This document shows, piece by piece, positions 17,967-27,334 of a DNA stretch of 64,000 nucleotides; within the stretch, counting starts at the first letter, position 1; every line of letters begins with the position of its first letter. The notes beneath the pieces are model-generated. The model was given only the letters and a program-made list of their open reading frames with translations. It did no database searches and was not told the DNA's origin. Position numbers and translations under genes: made by a program. Source of the stretch: Nocardiopsis listeri NBRC 13360 (lineage in GTDB: Bacteria; Actinomycetota; Actinomycetes; Streptosporangiales; Streptosporangiaceae); assembly GCF_001570765.1 (NCBI RefSeq), contig NZ_BCSH01000008.1, forward strand, positions 62,001-126,000, in the 5' to 3' direction.

Positions 17967-18524
17967 TCAGGTCAGCGCGGCGACCACTGCCTCCCCTCCG
18001 TCCCACCTGGCACGCAGCCGCCACCTTCCTCGGGGCTCGGACTCCAGCACGTGCGGGACCAGGACCCGATCGCCGGATTCACCGACCTCGGGTTCCTCAC
18101 CGGCTTCCCTGGTGATCAGCACTTTCTGTGGACGTCGCCCCACCGAACGGCCGTCCTTCCAGACCTCCAGTTCCGCCTGTTCCTGCTCGCCGTTCAGCGC
18201 CCGCCGGAAACAGTCGAGCGCCACCTCGTCGGCGGTGCCGTCGTAGACCCAGCGCGCCCCCAGGACGGAGTGTTCCAGGGTTCCCACGAGGTACTCCTCG
18301 TGATCGGGCAGGGGCGCACCCCGGTAGGTCAGTGGGAGGTGGTGCAGGTGGCCGGCGCGCCGCAGCAGGAACACCTCCACCCCGACCTCTCCCTTCGGAT
18401 CGTCGAACCGGTAGGTACCCAGAACCTCGTCGGGCCCCTCTCCCGTCCACGGTCTACCATCCAGCCAGGAACCGATCAGGGTCGGTTTGTCCGGTGTCAG
18501 AGTCGCGTCGTAGATGATCGCCAT
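17967..18524 (-). CDS. Maltokinase N-terminal cap-like domain protein
   Basis: A 185-residue protein beginning MAIIYDATLTPDKPTLIGSW. The sequence, including RPWTGEGPDEVLGTYRFDDP, HLPLTYRGAPL and EYLVGTLEHSVLGARWVYDG, matches the cap domain found at the N-terminus of actinomycete maltokinases (Mak_N_cap) and as stand-alone proteins annotated near glucan metabolism genes. No kinase domain is present. Stand-alone versions have no established role. It is leftward between the MFS pseudogene and the SDR gene, with no operon spacing to either. Confidence 0.65.
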   Translation of the reverse strand: MAIIYDATLTPDKPTLIGSWLDGRPWTGEGPDEVLGTYRFDDPKGEVGVEVFLLRRAGHLHHLPLTYRGAPLPDHEEYLVGTLEHSVLGARWVYDGTADEVALDCFRRALNGEQEQAELEVWKDGRSVGRRPQKVLITREAGEEPEVGESGDRVLVPHVLESEPRGRWRLRARWDGGEAVVAALT

Positions 18525-18588
18525 GGTCCCAGTATCCGCCCGAGACGGTCCGGCCGCACCCTCCGGTGCGCCGCTTCCTCTGGAAGGT

Positions 18589-19410
18589 TCAGAGCGTCAT
18601 CGCCGTGGGGAAGTCCTCGGGACGTATGGCGGCGTCGGTACCGCCGTCGACGTAGAGGACCGACCCGGTGGTGAAACGGGCCTCGGGGCGCAGGAACTGG
18701 TGCACCCAGAACGCGACCTCCTCGGGGCGACCGAACTCGCCCAGCGGCATAGGGGTGTTGAAGGAGTCCGGGTCAGGGGCGGTGCCGGTCGAACCGATCA
18801 TGAGCGGGGTGAGCACCGCGCCGGGCGCGATCGCGTTGAGGAGCACGCCTTCGCGACCCCACCTGGGGGTGACCGCGGTGCGGCGCACCCATCGGGCGAG
18901 CGCGAACTTGGAGGTGGCGTAGGCGCTGATGGAAGGGGCGAACGCCCGGACCTTGTCGGGTACGTCCTCTTGCGTTCGGACCGCGTGCCCGCGGGCGGCC
19001 TCCTCCTCACCGGCCAAGGCCAGGTCCACCAGGGTCTGGTCGATGAACGGCACGGTGGTGGCGGAGTTGGATCCGATCACCACGGCCCGCCCGGCCTCGG
19101 AGCGGGCCAGGGCCGGCCGCAGCCCCTCCAACAGGGCGACCGGGCCGAAATAGTCGATGGACATGACGGCGGCGGGGTCCTTCATGTCGGGCCCCACACC
19201 CGCGACCGCCGCGACTCCGTCGAGGGACCCATCACTCGCTTGGAGGATCCCTTCGGCCGCTCCGGCGCGTCCCTCCTGGGTGCCCAGGTCGGCGATGATC
19301 TCCGCGTCGCGCAGGTCGACCCCGATGACCGTGTGCCCGGCCTCGGTCAAGGCGGCGGCGCTCGCGGCGCCCATGCCCGAAGCGGCTCCGGTAACGGCGT
19401 AGGTACCCAA
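18589..19410 (-). CDS. SDR family oxidoreductase
   Basis: A 273-residue short-chain dehydrogenase. The TTG start follows AAGGAG by nine bases and places GTYAVTGAASGMG at the N-terminus, the NAD(P)-binding TGxxxGxG motif, with an Asp (GVDLRD) at the end of strand 2 that favours NAD(H). The catalytic pair is in SAYATSKFAL. A long middle insert resembles the 3-alpha-hydroxysteroid dehydrogenase/carbonyl reductase-like branch. The substrate is not determined. It is divergent from the MFS gene at 19564, sharing a 153-bp promoter region. Confidence 0.8.
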   Translation of the reverse strand: MGTYAVTGAASGMGAASAAALTEAGHTVIGVDLRDAEIIADLGTQEGRAGAAEGILQASDGSLDGVAAVAGVGPDMKDPAAVMSIDYFGPVALLEGLRPALARSEAGRAVVIGSNSATTVPFIDQTLVDLALAGEEEAARGHAVRTQEDVPDKVRAFAPSISAYATSKFALARWVRRTAVTPRWGREGVLLNAIAPGAVLTPLMIGSTGTAPDPDSFNTPMPLGEFGRPEEVAFWVHQFLRPEARFTTGSVLYVDGGTDAAIRPEDFPTAMTL

Positions 19411-19563
19411 AATTCGGCGCTCCTTTCTTAGATCCGACTCTTCGTCGAAGTCGGCCTTCGATGAACGAACGGGGGGTAGGGGTTCCACTATGTACCCGGA
19501 TTCACCCCGGATCCGGAGTGGCGCACCCGGGCCACGACACCTTCCATCCCTAGCGTTGAGGAC

Positions 19564-20913
19564 ATGACCCCGACCGAGAGAATCTACTCAGCTCTGGTCA
19601 GACGCGATCGGCAGAGCGAGTCCGACCTGCCCGATCCCGTACGCGCCGACGTCGCGCGCAACGGCCTGCGCCTGGTGTCGGCCAACGCCCTACAGTCCTC
19701 CGGCGACCAGACGGTCAACGCCTCGACCGTGCTGCCCTGGCTCTTCCACGCCCTGGGTGTGCCGACGGCACTGGTGGGATTGCTCGTGCCCATCCGTGAA
19801 TCCGGTTCGATGCTGCCGCAGGCACTGCTGACCCCCCTGATCCTGCGGGTGCGGTACCGCAAGTGGGTGTTCGTCTTCGGTGCGCTGGTCCAGGCGATGT
19901 CGGTGGCGGTGATGGCGGCGACGGCCGCGCTCGCGCAGGGGCTCGCCGCCGGTGTGGTCATCGTGGTGGCCCTGGCGATCTTCTCCCTGGGCCGGTGTCT
20001 GTGCTCGATCTCCTCCAAGGACGTCCAAGGGCGCACCGTTCCCAGCGGCGAACGCGGGCAGATCAACGGGCTGGCCACCACCGCCGCCGGGCTCGTGGCC
20101 ATCACCCTGGGGGTGGCGATCCGGGTACTGGGCGGGGAGGACCTGGACGCCGGCCGGCTCGCCTGGGTCCTGGCCGGTGGCGCCGTCCTGTGGGCGGGTG
20201 TGGCCTGGGTCTACGCGGGGGTTCGGGAACCGGCCGACGAGTCGGCTTCGGCGGCCGAAGGATCGGGGAGGGCCTCCGACCACGAGCCGGTGCGGTGGCA
20301 CGACTGGTTCGTCCAAACCCTGCGCCTGCTGCGCGATGACCGGGCCTTCCGACACTTCGTCACGGTGCGCGGTCTGTTGCTGGTCTCGGCCCTGAGCCCA
20401 CCGTTCGTGGTCACCCTGGCCACCGACTCGGGCACCACCGGTCTGTCCGGTCTGGGCGGGTACGTCATCGCCTCCGGGGTCGCGGCCCTGGTGGGCGGTC
20501 GCCTGTCGGGCCGGCTCGCCGACTGGTCGAGCCGCAAACTGATGACGTTCGGGGCCGCGATCGCCTCGGCCATCATCCTGGTACTGGTACTGGTGGTGTC
20601 GTTGCCAGGTTTCAGGGGAGAGACCGCGTGGGGGTCTGCCGTCTTCATCGGGGCGTACTTCCTGCTCACGCTGACGCACACAGGGATCAGGGTGGGCCGC
20701 AAGACCTACGTGATCGACATGGCCGAAGGCGACCTGCGCACCACCTACGTGGCGGTGTCGAACTCGGCGATGGGGCTGATCCTGCTGGTGGTAGGCGGTG
20801 TCAGCTCGCTGCTGACGCTCTTGGGCGTGGAGTGGACGCTGCTCTTCCTCGCCGCCCTGGGTCTGGCCGGAGTGGTCGGCGGTGGCCGACTCCCCGAGGT
20901 CTCGCGAGGCTGA
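19564..20913 (+). CDS. MFS transporter
   Basis: A 449-residue integral membrane protein with about 12 hydrophobic segments and a cytosolic loop rich in Glu and Ala in the middle (REPADESASAAEGSGRASDH), as in MFS carriers. The motif VGGRLSGRLADWSSRK after helix 8 is the usual second-half MFS loop. GAGGAC lies directly before the ATG, so the mRNA leader is short. The substrate is unknown. It is divergent from the SDR gene and converges on the TauE gene, with only 21 bp between stops. Confidence 0.75.
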   Translation: MTPTERIYSALVRRDRQSESDLPDPVRADVARNGLRLVSANALQSSGDQTVNASTVLPWLFHALGVPTALVGLLVPIRESGSMLPQALLTPLILRVRYRKWVFVFGALVQAMSVAVMAATAALAQGLAAGVVIVVALAIFSLGRCLCSISSKDVQGRTVPSGERGQINGLATTAAGLVAITLGVAIRVLGGEDLDAGRLAWVLAGGAVLWAGVAWVYAGVREPADESASAAEGSGRASDHEPVRWHDWFVQTLRLLRDDRAFRHFVTVRGLLLVSALSPPFVVTLATDSGTTGLSGLGGYVIASGVAALVGGRLSGRLADWSSRKLMTFGAAIASAIILVLVLVVSLPGFRGETAWGSAVFIGAYFLLTLTHTGIRVGRKTYVIDMAEGDLRTTYVAVSNSAMGLILLVVGGVSSLLTLLGVEWTLLFLAALGLAGVVGGGRLPEVSRG

Positions 20914-20934
20914 AGTGGCATCGGCGAGTCGCCG

Positions 20935-21807
20935 TCAGCTCCGTGCTCGCAGGAGTGGCACCAGCGGACAACGATCACCGATCAGGCGACACACCAGCAC
21001 CACCCCGGCCAGGACCGCCACGGCCACCACCGGGATCGGACCGAAGGGATCCGGGAGCTCCTGCGTCAGTACGAGCACGCCCATGACCAGCACGAAACCC
21101 CCGAAACCCTTACGCAGTGCGGCCTCGGGCACTCGGGAGGTCAGGAGCGAGCCCACGAGCGATCCCGCGATCGCGGCGGCGGTCACCATCACCACCAACG
21201 CCCAGTCCGGGCTCACACTCGTCAGGTAGCCGGTGAGTCCGGCGAAGGACTTCATCGCTATCACGAGCAGGGAGGTTCCCACCGCCACCGGCATGGCCAG
21301 GCCACCGAGCAGAGCGAGGGCGGGCACGACGAGGAATCCTCCCCCGGCACCGACGAGCCCGGTGATCGCCCCGACCGCCACACCGTCCGGGATGATCCGT
21401 CGCAGGGGAAGCGCTCCGGGTTCTTCGGCCCGATCGGTGGCCCCGGCCCTCCCCCGGAGCATGGTCGCGGCGGTGGCGACCATCATCAGGGCGAAGGCGA
21501 TCATCAGCAGAGCGCCGGGCAGGTACCCGCCCACCAGTCCGCCGAGGACGGCCCCCGCCATACCGGAGGCTCCGAACACCAGCCCGGTGCGCCAACGGAC
21601 GTTGCCCGCCCGCGCGTGCGTGAACGTACTGACCAATGAGGTGACACCGACGACGAACAGGGACGCGGCGATGGCCTCCTTGGGCTCCATCCCCGCCACG
21701 TAGGTCAACAGCGGGACCATCAGGATGGAACCGCCGCCTCCGAGCAGACCGAGCGCGAGCCCGACCACCACCGCGAGGCCCAGGACAAGGACCGGTTGGA
21801 ACTCCAT
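20935..21807 (-). CDS. TauE/SafE family sulfite/organosulfur exporter
   Basis: A 290-residue membrane protein with eight to nine hydrophobic segments and the paired TauE/SafE repeats (GLALGLLGGGGSILMVPLLT and GAITGLVGAGGGFLVVPALA). Such proteins move sulfite, thiosulfate or related anions across the cell membrane. The ATG follows AGAAAG. It is the last gene of the leftward persulfide cluster, 121 bp after the dioxygenase-rhodanese gene with a hairpin between them. Export of sulfite made by persulfide oxidation is the likely role, inferred from context. Confidence 0.85.
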   Translation of the reverse strand: MEFQPVLVLGLAVVVGLALGLLGGGGSILMVPLLTYVAGMEPKEAIAASLFVVGVTSLVSTFTHARAGNVRWRTGLVFGASGMAGAVLGGLVGGYLPGALLMIAFALMMVATAATMLRGRAGATDRAEEPGALPLRRIIPDGVAVGAITGLVGAGGGFLVVPALALLGGLAMPVAVGTSLLVIAMKSFAGLTGYLTSVSPDWALVVMVTAAAIAGSLVGSLLTSRVPEAALRKGFGGFVLVMGVLVLTQELPDPFGPIPVVAVAVLAGVVLVCRLIGDRCPLVPLLRARS

Positions 21808-21866
21808 GTTCGACTTTCTTCTCGAGGCCGGGCGCCGTGGACACGACCGGCCGCCGTCAAGGGAGC

Positions 21867-21917
21867 GGGGCGGTGCCATTCCCCCGGCGGACCGGCCAGC
21901 GGGTCCGGCACCGCCCC
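21867..21917 (-). terminator. Hairpin after the persulfide dioxygenase gene
   Basis: Arms GGGGCGGTGCC (21867-21877) and GGCACCGCCCC (21907-21917) with a 29-base loop lie between the dioxygenase stop and the TauE start. It may give partial termination. Confidence 0.5.
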
Positions 21918-21928
21918 GGTCGGGGTGA

Positions 21929-23344
21929 TCAACCGCTGATCGTCTCGGGGGCGGACCGACCTCGCCCCCGTGCCACCCAGTCCGAGTACCCTCCGTCGAG
22001 CTCGACGACGTGGTATCCGGCACGGCGCAGCACCCCGGCCGCCACGGAGCTACGCGCGCCCGCCTGGCAGTAGCTCACGATGGTGCCCTCGTTCGGCAGA
22101 GCGTCGAGGTTCCACAGGACCCGACCGGCACTGAGCTGCCGTGATCCCGGGATGTGCCCCTCGGCGTGTTCGGTCCTGTTGCGCACGTCCAGGACGAGTG
22201 CGACGTCGGCTTCGGCCAGCTCGGTCGGGGCGAGGCGTTCCGGCACGAAAGTCGGCAGGCCCTCCATCGTCGTGGTGTGACCGGCCACGCGGTCGATGCC
22301 CACGCGGAGCAGATGGTCGCGCACCTTACGGGCGTCGTCCGCGTCGGATGTGAGCAGCACCAGGGGCCGGGTCTCGGTCTCGGGATCATAGGTCCAGGCC
22401 CCGAAGGACGCGGCCTTGTCCGGGCCGGGGATGTTCAGCGCCCCGGCCACGGTTCCCCGGTGGACGTCGGTGTGGGATCGGGTGTCGACGAGGACGATCG
22501 CGTCCTGGTCCAGGGACTTCCGAATCTCCTCGGTGCCGAGTTCGGGCGGCGGGGTGAGCGGTCCCAGGATCCGCGGCCCTTCCTTGTTCTGACGCTTCAT
22601 CCGCGCGAAGTAGGCGTGGACGTCGGGTTGGCCGTCGAGCAGTTCCCCGACGAAGCCGTCCATGTCGTCTTCGCGCAGGTACGGCCCCCACCAGGCGTTG
22701 AGCCGTTCGTAGCCGACCGTGGTGGCCGGGAGCGCGCCGAGGGCCTTACCGCAGGCACTGCCCGCGCCGTGTCCGGGCAGGACCTGTACGTGGTCGGGCA
22801 GGGTCAGGAACACCTCGCGCAGGCTGGTGAAGAGCAGACGTGCGCCCTCGAACCGGGTGTCGATCCCTCCGGCGGCCGCGTCGAGCAGGTCGGGGCGGCC
22901 CAGGTCCCCCGCGAAGACGAAGTCACCGGAGAGCATGTAGCCCGGTTCCTGACTGAAGGCGCCATCGGTGACCAGGAACGACAGGTGTTCGGGTGTGTGT
23001 CCGGGTGTGTGGCGTGCACGCACGGTGACGTTGCCGATGGTGATGGTGTCGCCGTCGCGGAGTCTTCGCGCTTCGAAGCCGTACTGCCAGTCCTGGCCGC
23101 CTTCCCCGGAGACGTACACCGTGGCGCCGGTCGCCGCCGCGAGTTCACGGGTGCCGGAGAGGTAGTCGGCGTGGATGTGGGTCTCGGTCACGGCCACGAT
23201 CCGCATGCCGTGTGCGCGGGCCAGGTCGAGGTAGTCGTCGATGTCTCGACGGGCGTCGACCACGATGGCCTCTCCCCTGGCCTGACAGCCGATGAAGTAG
23301 CCGGCCTGGGAGAGGTCGTTGTCGTAGACGCGTTCCAGCAACAT
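21929..23344 (-). CDS. Persulfide dioxygenase-rhodanese fusion (ETHE1-type)
   Basis: A 471-residue protein; ATG after AAGGAG. Residues 1-230 are an MBL-fold domain with THIHAD (His56, His58, Asp60) and later His/Asp ligands (HTPGHTPEH, SGDFVFAGDLGRPD, LPGHGAGSACG), as in ETHE1 persulfide dioxygenases, which use Fe(II) and O2 to turn glutathione or low-molecular-weight persulfide into sulfite. Two rhodanese domains follow: the first lacks a catalytic Cys (VLLTSDAD), the second has YCQAGARSS with Cys426. The fusion suggests direct sulfane-sulfur transfer. A CstR-type operator lies 63-81 bp upstream. Confidence 0.88.
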   Translation of the reverse strand: MLLERVYDNDLSQAGYFIGCQARGEAIVVDARRDIDDYLDLARAHGMRIVAVTETHIHADYLSGTRELAAATGATVYVSGEGGQDWQYGFEARRLRDGDTITIGNVTVRARHTPGHTPEHLSFLVTDGAFSQEPGYMLSGDFVFAGDLGRPDLLDAAAGGIDTRFEGARLLFTSLREVFLTLPDHVQVLPGHGAGSACGKALGALPATTVGYERLNAWWGPYLREDDMDGFVGELLDGQPDVHAYFARMKRQNKEGPRILGPLTPPPELGTEEIRKSLDQDAIVLVDTRSHTDVHRGTVAGALNIPGPDKAASFGAWTYDPETETRPLVLLTSDADDARKVRDHLLRVGIDRVAGHTTTMEGLPTFVPERLAPTELAEADVALVLDVRNRTEHAEGHIPGSRQLSAGRVLWNLDALPNEGTIVSYCQAGARSSVAAGVLRRAGYHVVELDGGYSDWVARGRGRSAPETISG

Positions 23345-23406
23345 GTTCACTCCTTGGACGAAGAGTTCGGTGTGGAGAGTTCGAGGTGGTGTGCCCACGC
23401 GGGATC

Positions 23407-23425
23407 GATACCCCGGGGAGTATCC
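23407..23425. promoter_or_regulatory. CstR/CsoR-type operator 1
   Basis: GATACCCCGGGGAGTATCC, a near-palindrome with a GC core and ATAC/GTAT ends, upstream of the dioxygenase-rhodanese gene. It is identical over 18 bases to the site at 24062. Confidence 0.75.
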
Positions 23426-23456
23426 AAGGGGCAAGGTTCGACCCTGGCCACGGGGC

Positions 23457-24029
23457 TCAACGGCGAGCGCCGATCCGCGAGAGGGAGTCCTCGATGTCGA
23501 CGTCGTTGTAGGGCCGGTTGTAGGGCAGACGCGCCAACGCCATGCCCATGGCGCAGGTGTCGGTGACGGCCGCGAAGGCCAGTCCTGCGCCGACGATCCC
23601 GGCGAGGGCCACCGCGGGGGGCCACGCCAGGGAGACGAGTACGGAGGTCAGGACGATGGTGCCGGCCACCAACCGGACCTGGCGTTCGAGCGCCCACTTC
23701 TGACGTCCCCGCACGACGGGGGCGCCTTGAGCCTCCCAGGCGTTCATGCCGCCGTTCATCACGACCGTGTCGCTCAGCCCGGCCCCGGCCAGCTTGTCCC
23801 GGCATTGCCCGGCCCGGTTTCCGGACTGACAGACCAGGACGAGGCGGCCGTCGGCGTCGGTGACGATGCGCTCCAGGTGCGCGTCCACGCGACCCAAGGG
23901 CAGGTTGATCGCACCGGGGATGTGGGAGCTCTCGTATTCGGCGGGGGTGCGCACGTCCACGAGCAGGGTGTGCGGATCGGTTTCGAGGAGGTCGCGCACG
24001 GTGCGCGCGTCGATGTCGTGGTCGCTCAT
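23457..24029 (-). CDS. Rhodanese with C-terminal DUF2892 membrane domain
   Basis: A 190-residue protein; ATG after GGAAGGA. Residues 1-105 are a rhodanese domain with active-site loop CQSGNR (Cys67), which carries sulfane sulfur. Residues about 118-165 hold two hydrophobic segments ending TDTCAMGMALARLPYNR, the DUF2892 pattern that anchors such rhodaneses to the membrane. It lies between the CstR-like gene and the dioxygenase gene, with two operators upstream. It probably passes sulfane sulfur to the dioxygenase or thiol acceptors. Confidence 0.85.
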   Translation of the reverse strand: MSDHDIDARTVRDLLETDPHTLLVDVRTPAEYESSHIPGAINLPLGRVDAHLERIVTDADGRLVLVCQSGNRAGQCRDKLAGAGLSDTVVMNGGMNAWEAQGAPVVRGRQKWALERQVRLVAGTIVLTSVLVSLAWPPAVALAGIVGAGLAFAAVTDTCAMGMALARLPYNRPYNDVDIEDSLSRIGARR

Positions 24030-24061
24030 GATTTTCCTTCCGTGGTGACGAATCCGACCTG

Positions 24062-24079
24062 GATACCCCGGGGAGTATC
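24062..24079. promoter_or_regulatory. CstR/CsoR-type operator 2
   Basis: GATACCCCGGGGAGTATC, 33 bp upstream of the rhodanese start. Confidence 0.75.
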
Positions 24080-24130
24080 TGGAGAACGGATGGGGCCCTT
24101 GGTGCGAGAAAGTGACGTCCGAGTTCGTTC

Positions 24131-24149
24131 TATACCGGGGGGAGTATCC
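24131..24149. promoter_or_regulatory. CstR/CsoR-type operator 3
   Basis: TATACCGGGGGGAGTATCC, a slightly diverged copy about 100 bp upstream of the rhodanese start and about 70 bp from operator 2. Confidence 0.65.
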
Positions 24150-24242
24150 GAAGGCCAGGGGTGCACCTTGATCGAGAACAAGGGTGCCTCACAAAGGTTC
24201 GTTTCGCGGGTGCGCGCCCATGGGTCGCACACCCGCGAAGCG

Positions 24243-24518
<276 letters not shown>

Positions 24519-24536
24519 TCACCCTGTGGATGACAA

Positions 24537-24555
24537 CATACCCCCGGGTGTATCC
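24537..24555. promoter_or_regulatory. CstR/CsoR-type operator 4
   Basis: CATACCCCCGGGTGTATCC, 31-49 bp upstream of the CstR-like start. It shares the ATACCCC and GTATC ends with the three other sites. The rest of the gap to 24711 shows no other feature. Confidence 0.7.
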
Positions 24556-24711
24556 ATTCCGCCACTCGGGTCACGCGCCGGACCACGGGAGCCCGTGTAC
24601 GGACCCGTTTCGTCCCTTGCCCGCCCGCGGCCGAGCCGACGCGGCGGGCTCACGGACCGGCGGCCACCCCATCCTCGTCGACCCGATGACCACCGCCCTG
24701 ACGGAACGGGT

Positions 24712-27291
24712 TCAGGGCCGGCCCGCGCCGACTCGTTCGGCGGGCCCATCCAAGGCCCGGGGGGCCTGTGGCCGTTCCAACGCCGCGCCCTCGACATCGA
24801 CGTCGGGCAGGATCCGGTCGAGCCACTTCGGGAGGTACCAGGCGGCGGGCCCGCACAGGTGCAGCAGGGCGGGCACCAACAGCAGTCGGACCACGAAGGC
24901 GTCGATGAGCACACCCACGGTCAACCCCAGTCCCAAGGGAGCCGACATCGGATCCGGGCTGAACGCGAAACCCGCGAAGATCGACGCCATGATCAGCGCG
25001 GCCGCGACGACGACCGAACGTCCCGCGCGCAGACCCTGTCGGACCGCGAGCCGTGGGTCCGATCCCCGGGCATAGGCCTCGCGCATCCCCGAGGCGGTGA
25101 AGAGCTGATAATCCATGGCCAGCCCGAAGAGCACACCGACCGCGAGGACCGGCATGAAGGTGAGCACGGGCCCTGGATCACCGAAGGGGAAGAGCCCACC
25201 GAACCAGCCCCACTGGTACACCGCGACGACGACTCCCATCGCCCCGGCGAAGGATCCGATAAAGCCGAGGGTGGCGATCACCGGCAACAACAGGGACCGG
25301 AACACCATGATCATCAGCACCAGGGACAGGGCGATGACCAACACCAGGTAGAGCGGTAGCGCGTCGGCGATGATGTCGGAGATGTCGATGTTGGCCGCGG
25401 GCCAACCGGCGACCGACAGCTCCGCGTCGTCCAGCCGGGTTCCCTCCAGCGGGTCACCGTCACGGAACTCGTGCACCAGCGCTTCGGTGGATTCGGCAGT
25501 GGGGCCGTCCACGGGGATGATCTGGAAGGCCGCGACCGTGTTCTCGTCGTTGAGGGCGACCGGCATCACCGAAACGATGCCGGAGTGCCGCCCGAGTTCC
25601 TCGGCGATGTCGATCCGGTACTGTTCGGCGGCCTCGTCCCCAAGACCACCGGGAAGGTCCGCGACGGCGAGGAAGGGGCCGTTCCAGCCGGCTCCGAAGG
25701 CCTCCGCCGTGGCGTGGTAGGCCTGGTAGGGGGCGGTGTCCTCCGGTTGGGCGCTGTTGTCGGGAAGGCCCAGACGCAGGTCGAGGGTGGGCACCGCGAG
25801 TACGGCCAATCCGACCAGGCTCAGCACCACGACACCGATCGCCTTGGGGGTGCTCATCGGCCGGTCGATCGCGGTTTCACGTGCGGGTGCCTCGCCGGCG
25901 ACGGTTTCGTGCCACACCTCCTCCAGGGCCCTGCGTTCCCTTCGCGCGAGGATCCGTGGACCGACCAGGGACAGCAGTGCCGGGGTCATCGTGATCGCCA
26001 TGAGCACGGCGATGGCCACGCAGAACGCGCCCGCCGTCCCCATCATGCCGAGGAAGGGCAGGCTCGTGACGTTGAGCGCCAGCAGCGCGATGATGACGGT
26101 GGCTCCGGCGAACATCACCGCGTTGCCGGCCGTGCCGTTCGCCAGCGGGATGGAGTCCGCCACGCTCATGCCCTGTTTGAGCTGGGTGCGGTGCCGGTGC
26201 AGGATGAACAGCGCGTAGTCGATGCCCACCGCGAGGCCGAGCATCAGACCCAGGGTCGGCGTGATGGCCATCATGTCCACGAACGCCGAGGCGGACACGG
26301 TCAGCAGCACGCCCACTCCGACGCCGAGCAGCGCGTTGAGCAGCGGAAGGCCGACGCCGATGAACGTGCCCAGCATGACGAACAGCACGACGGTGGCCAC
26401 CACGAGGCCGATGACTTCGACGATGCTCATCAGGTGCGCTTCTTGGACCGAGAGTTCCTCACCGGTGAGGAACTCCACGCCGTCGATGTCGGCTTCGGTG
26501 AGCGTGTCGGTGAGTTCGTCGAGACGTTCGGGGGCGACGCCGTCGAGTTCGCCGTCGAACCGCAGGGTGATGATGGCGGTGTCTCCGTTGTCGGAGACCA
26601 GTGCAGCGTCCTCGACGAGTTCCAGCATCGCCTCGGCGCGCTTCAGCTCCGCGCCGCCTTCGGTGTGTTCACGCTCGGCCTGTTCCAGGTCCTGCTCGGC
26701 GGCCTCGAGCTCGGTGAGGGCCTGGTCGAGCTCTTCTTGGCGTTGTTCGAACTCGGCTGCGGCGGCCTCGTGGGTGCCGTCGTCGCGGGCCTGCTCGATG
26801 GCCTCGTCGAGGTCTTCCTGTGCGCCTTCGATCTGTTCCCGCGCGGGTTCGGTCTCCTCTCGTGCGGTGTCGATCTCCGCTCGGGCGGAGTCGAGTTCCT
26901 CGCGTGCGGTGTCGATCTCGTCGTATCCGGCGGCGATGTCGGTCTCGGTGGCGAACGGGTCGGCGACCGTGGTGACGGGTTCGTGGTCTTCGAGTCGCTC
27001 CATCAGTTGCCTGAGAGCGCTTTCCTGTTCTGCGGTGAACGGCGCCTCGTTCGTGGTTCGCACCACCACGTCGGCGCTGCCTCCGGCGAGTTCGGAGTCG
27101 GGGAACTCCTCATCGACGCGGTCCGCCACCTCCAGTGTCTCCAGCTCCGGCAGGGATATCTCGGTGGTCAGCTGCCCGCCGAAGCCGGCGACGGCCGCGA
27201 ACGCGAGCAACAAGAGGGCGAACCATGACGCGATGACGGTCTTGGCCCGGCGCGCGGCCAGGCGCCCAAGACGATGGAGTAGTAGTGCCAT
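24712..27291 (-). CDS. MMPL-family RND transporter
   Basis: An 859-residue protein with the MMPL layout: N-terminal helix (SWFALLLLAFAAVAGFGG), a large external loop, five to six helices, a second external loop and a final helical bundle. The first loop is unusual in holding a long acidic coiled coil from about residue 120 to 210 (repeats of EIDTARE, EELDQAL, DLEQAE). MMPL proteins use proton flow to export lipids or drugs. The mRNA looks leaderless and its promoter overlaps a 14-bp palindrome, next to the TetR-type gene that is its probable regulator. Confidence 0.88.
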   Translation of the reverse strand: MALLLHRLGRLAARRAKTVIASWFALLLLAFAAVAGFGGQLTTEISLPELETLEVADRVDEEFPDSELAGGSADVVVRTTNEAPFTAEQESALRQLMERLEDHEPVTTVADPFATETDIAAGYDEIDTAREELDSARAEIDTAREETEPAREQIEGAQEDLDEAIEQARDDGTHEAAAAEFEQRQEELDQALTELEAAEQDLEQAEREHTEGGAELKRAEAMLELVEDAALVSDNGDTAIITLRFDGELDGVAPERLDELTDTLTEADIDGVEFLTGEELSVQEAHLMSIVEVIGLVVATVVLFVMLGTFIGVGLPLLNALLGVGVGVLLTVSASAFVDMMAITPTLGLMLGLAVGIDYALFILHRHRTQLKQGMSVADSIPLANGTAGNAVMFAGATVIIALLALNVTSLPFLGMMGTAGAFCVAIAVLMAITMTPALLSLVGPRILARRERRALEEVWHETVAGEAPARETAIDRPMSTPKAIGVVVLSLVGLAVLAVPTLDLRLGLPDNSAQPEDTAPYQAYHATAEAFGAGWNGPFLAVADLPGGLGDEAAEQYRIDIAEELGRHSGIVSVMPVALNDENTVAAFQIIPVDGPTAESTEALVHEFRDGDPLEGTRLDDAELSVAGWPAANIDISDIIADALPLYLVLVIALSLVLMIMVFRSLLLPVIATLGFIGSFAGAMGVVVAVYQWGWFGGLFPFGDPGPVLTFMPVLAVGVLFGLAMDYQLFTASGMREAYARGSDPRLAVRQGLRAGRSVVVAAALIMASIFAGFAFSPDPMSAPLGLGLTVGVLIDAFVVRLLLVPALLHLCGPAAWYLPKWLDRILPDVDVEGAALERPQAPRALDGPAERVGAGRP

Positions 27292-27298
27292 GACGGCA

Positions 27299-27319
27299 AT
27301 ACTAAACGCTACGTAGCGT
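27299..27319 (-). promoter_or_regulatory. Leaderless mmpL promoter overlapped by a TetR-type operator
   Basis: TAGTAT (minus strand, 27304-27299) is a -10 box seven bases before the MMPL ATG, so transcription should start at or next to the ATG. ACGCTACGTAGCGT (27306-27319), a perfect 14-bp palindrome, abuts it upstream. A TetR dimer there would block the polymerase. Confidence 0.65.
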
Positions 27320-27334
27320 ATCGAATATCAGGGT

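Noticed and set aside
25471-27228. A 585-codon open frame on the plus strand across the MMPL gene
   Set aside because: It is the complement of a well-supported transporter gene, with no domain or ribosome site.
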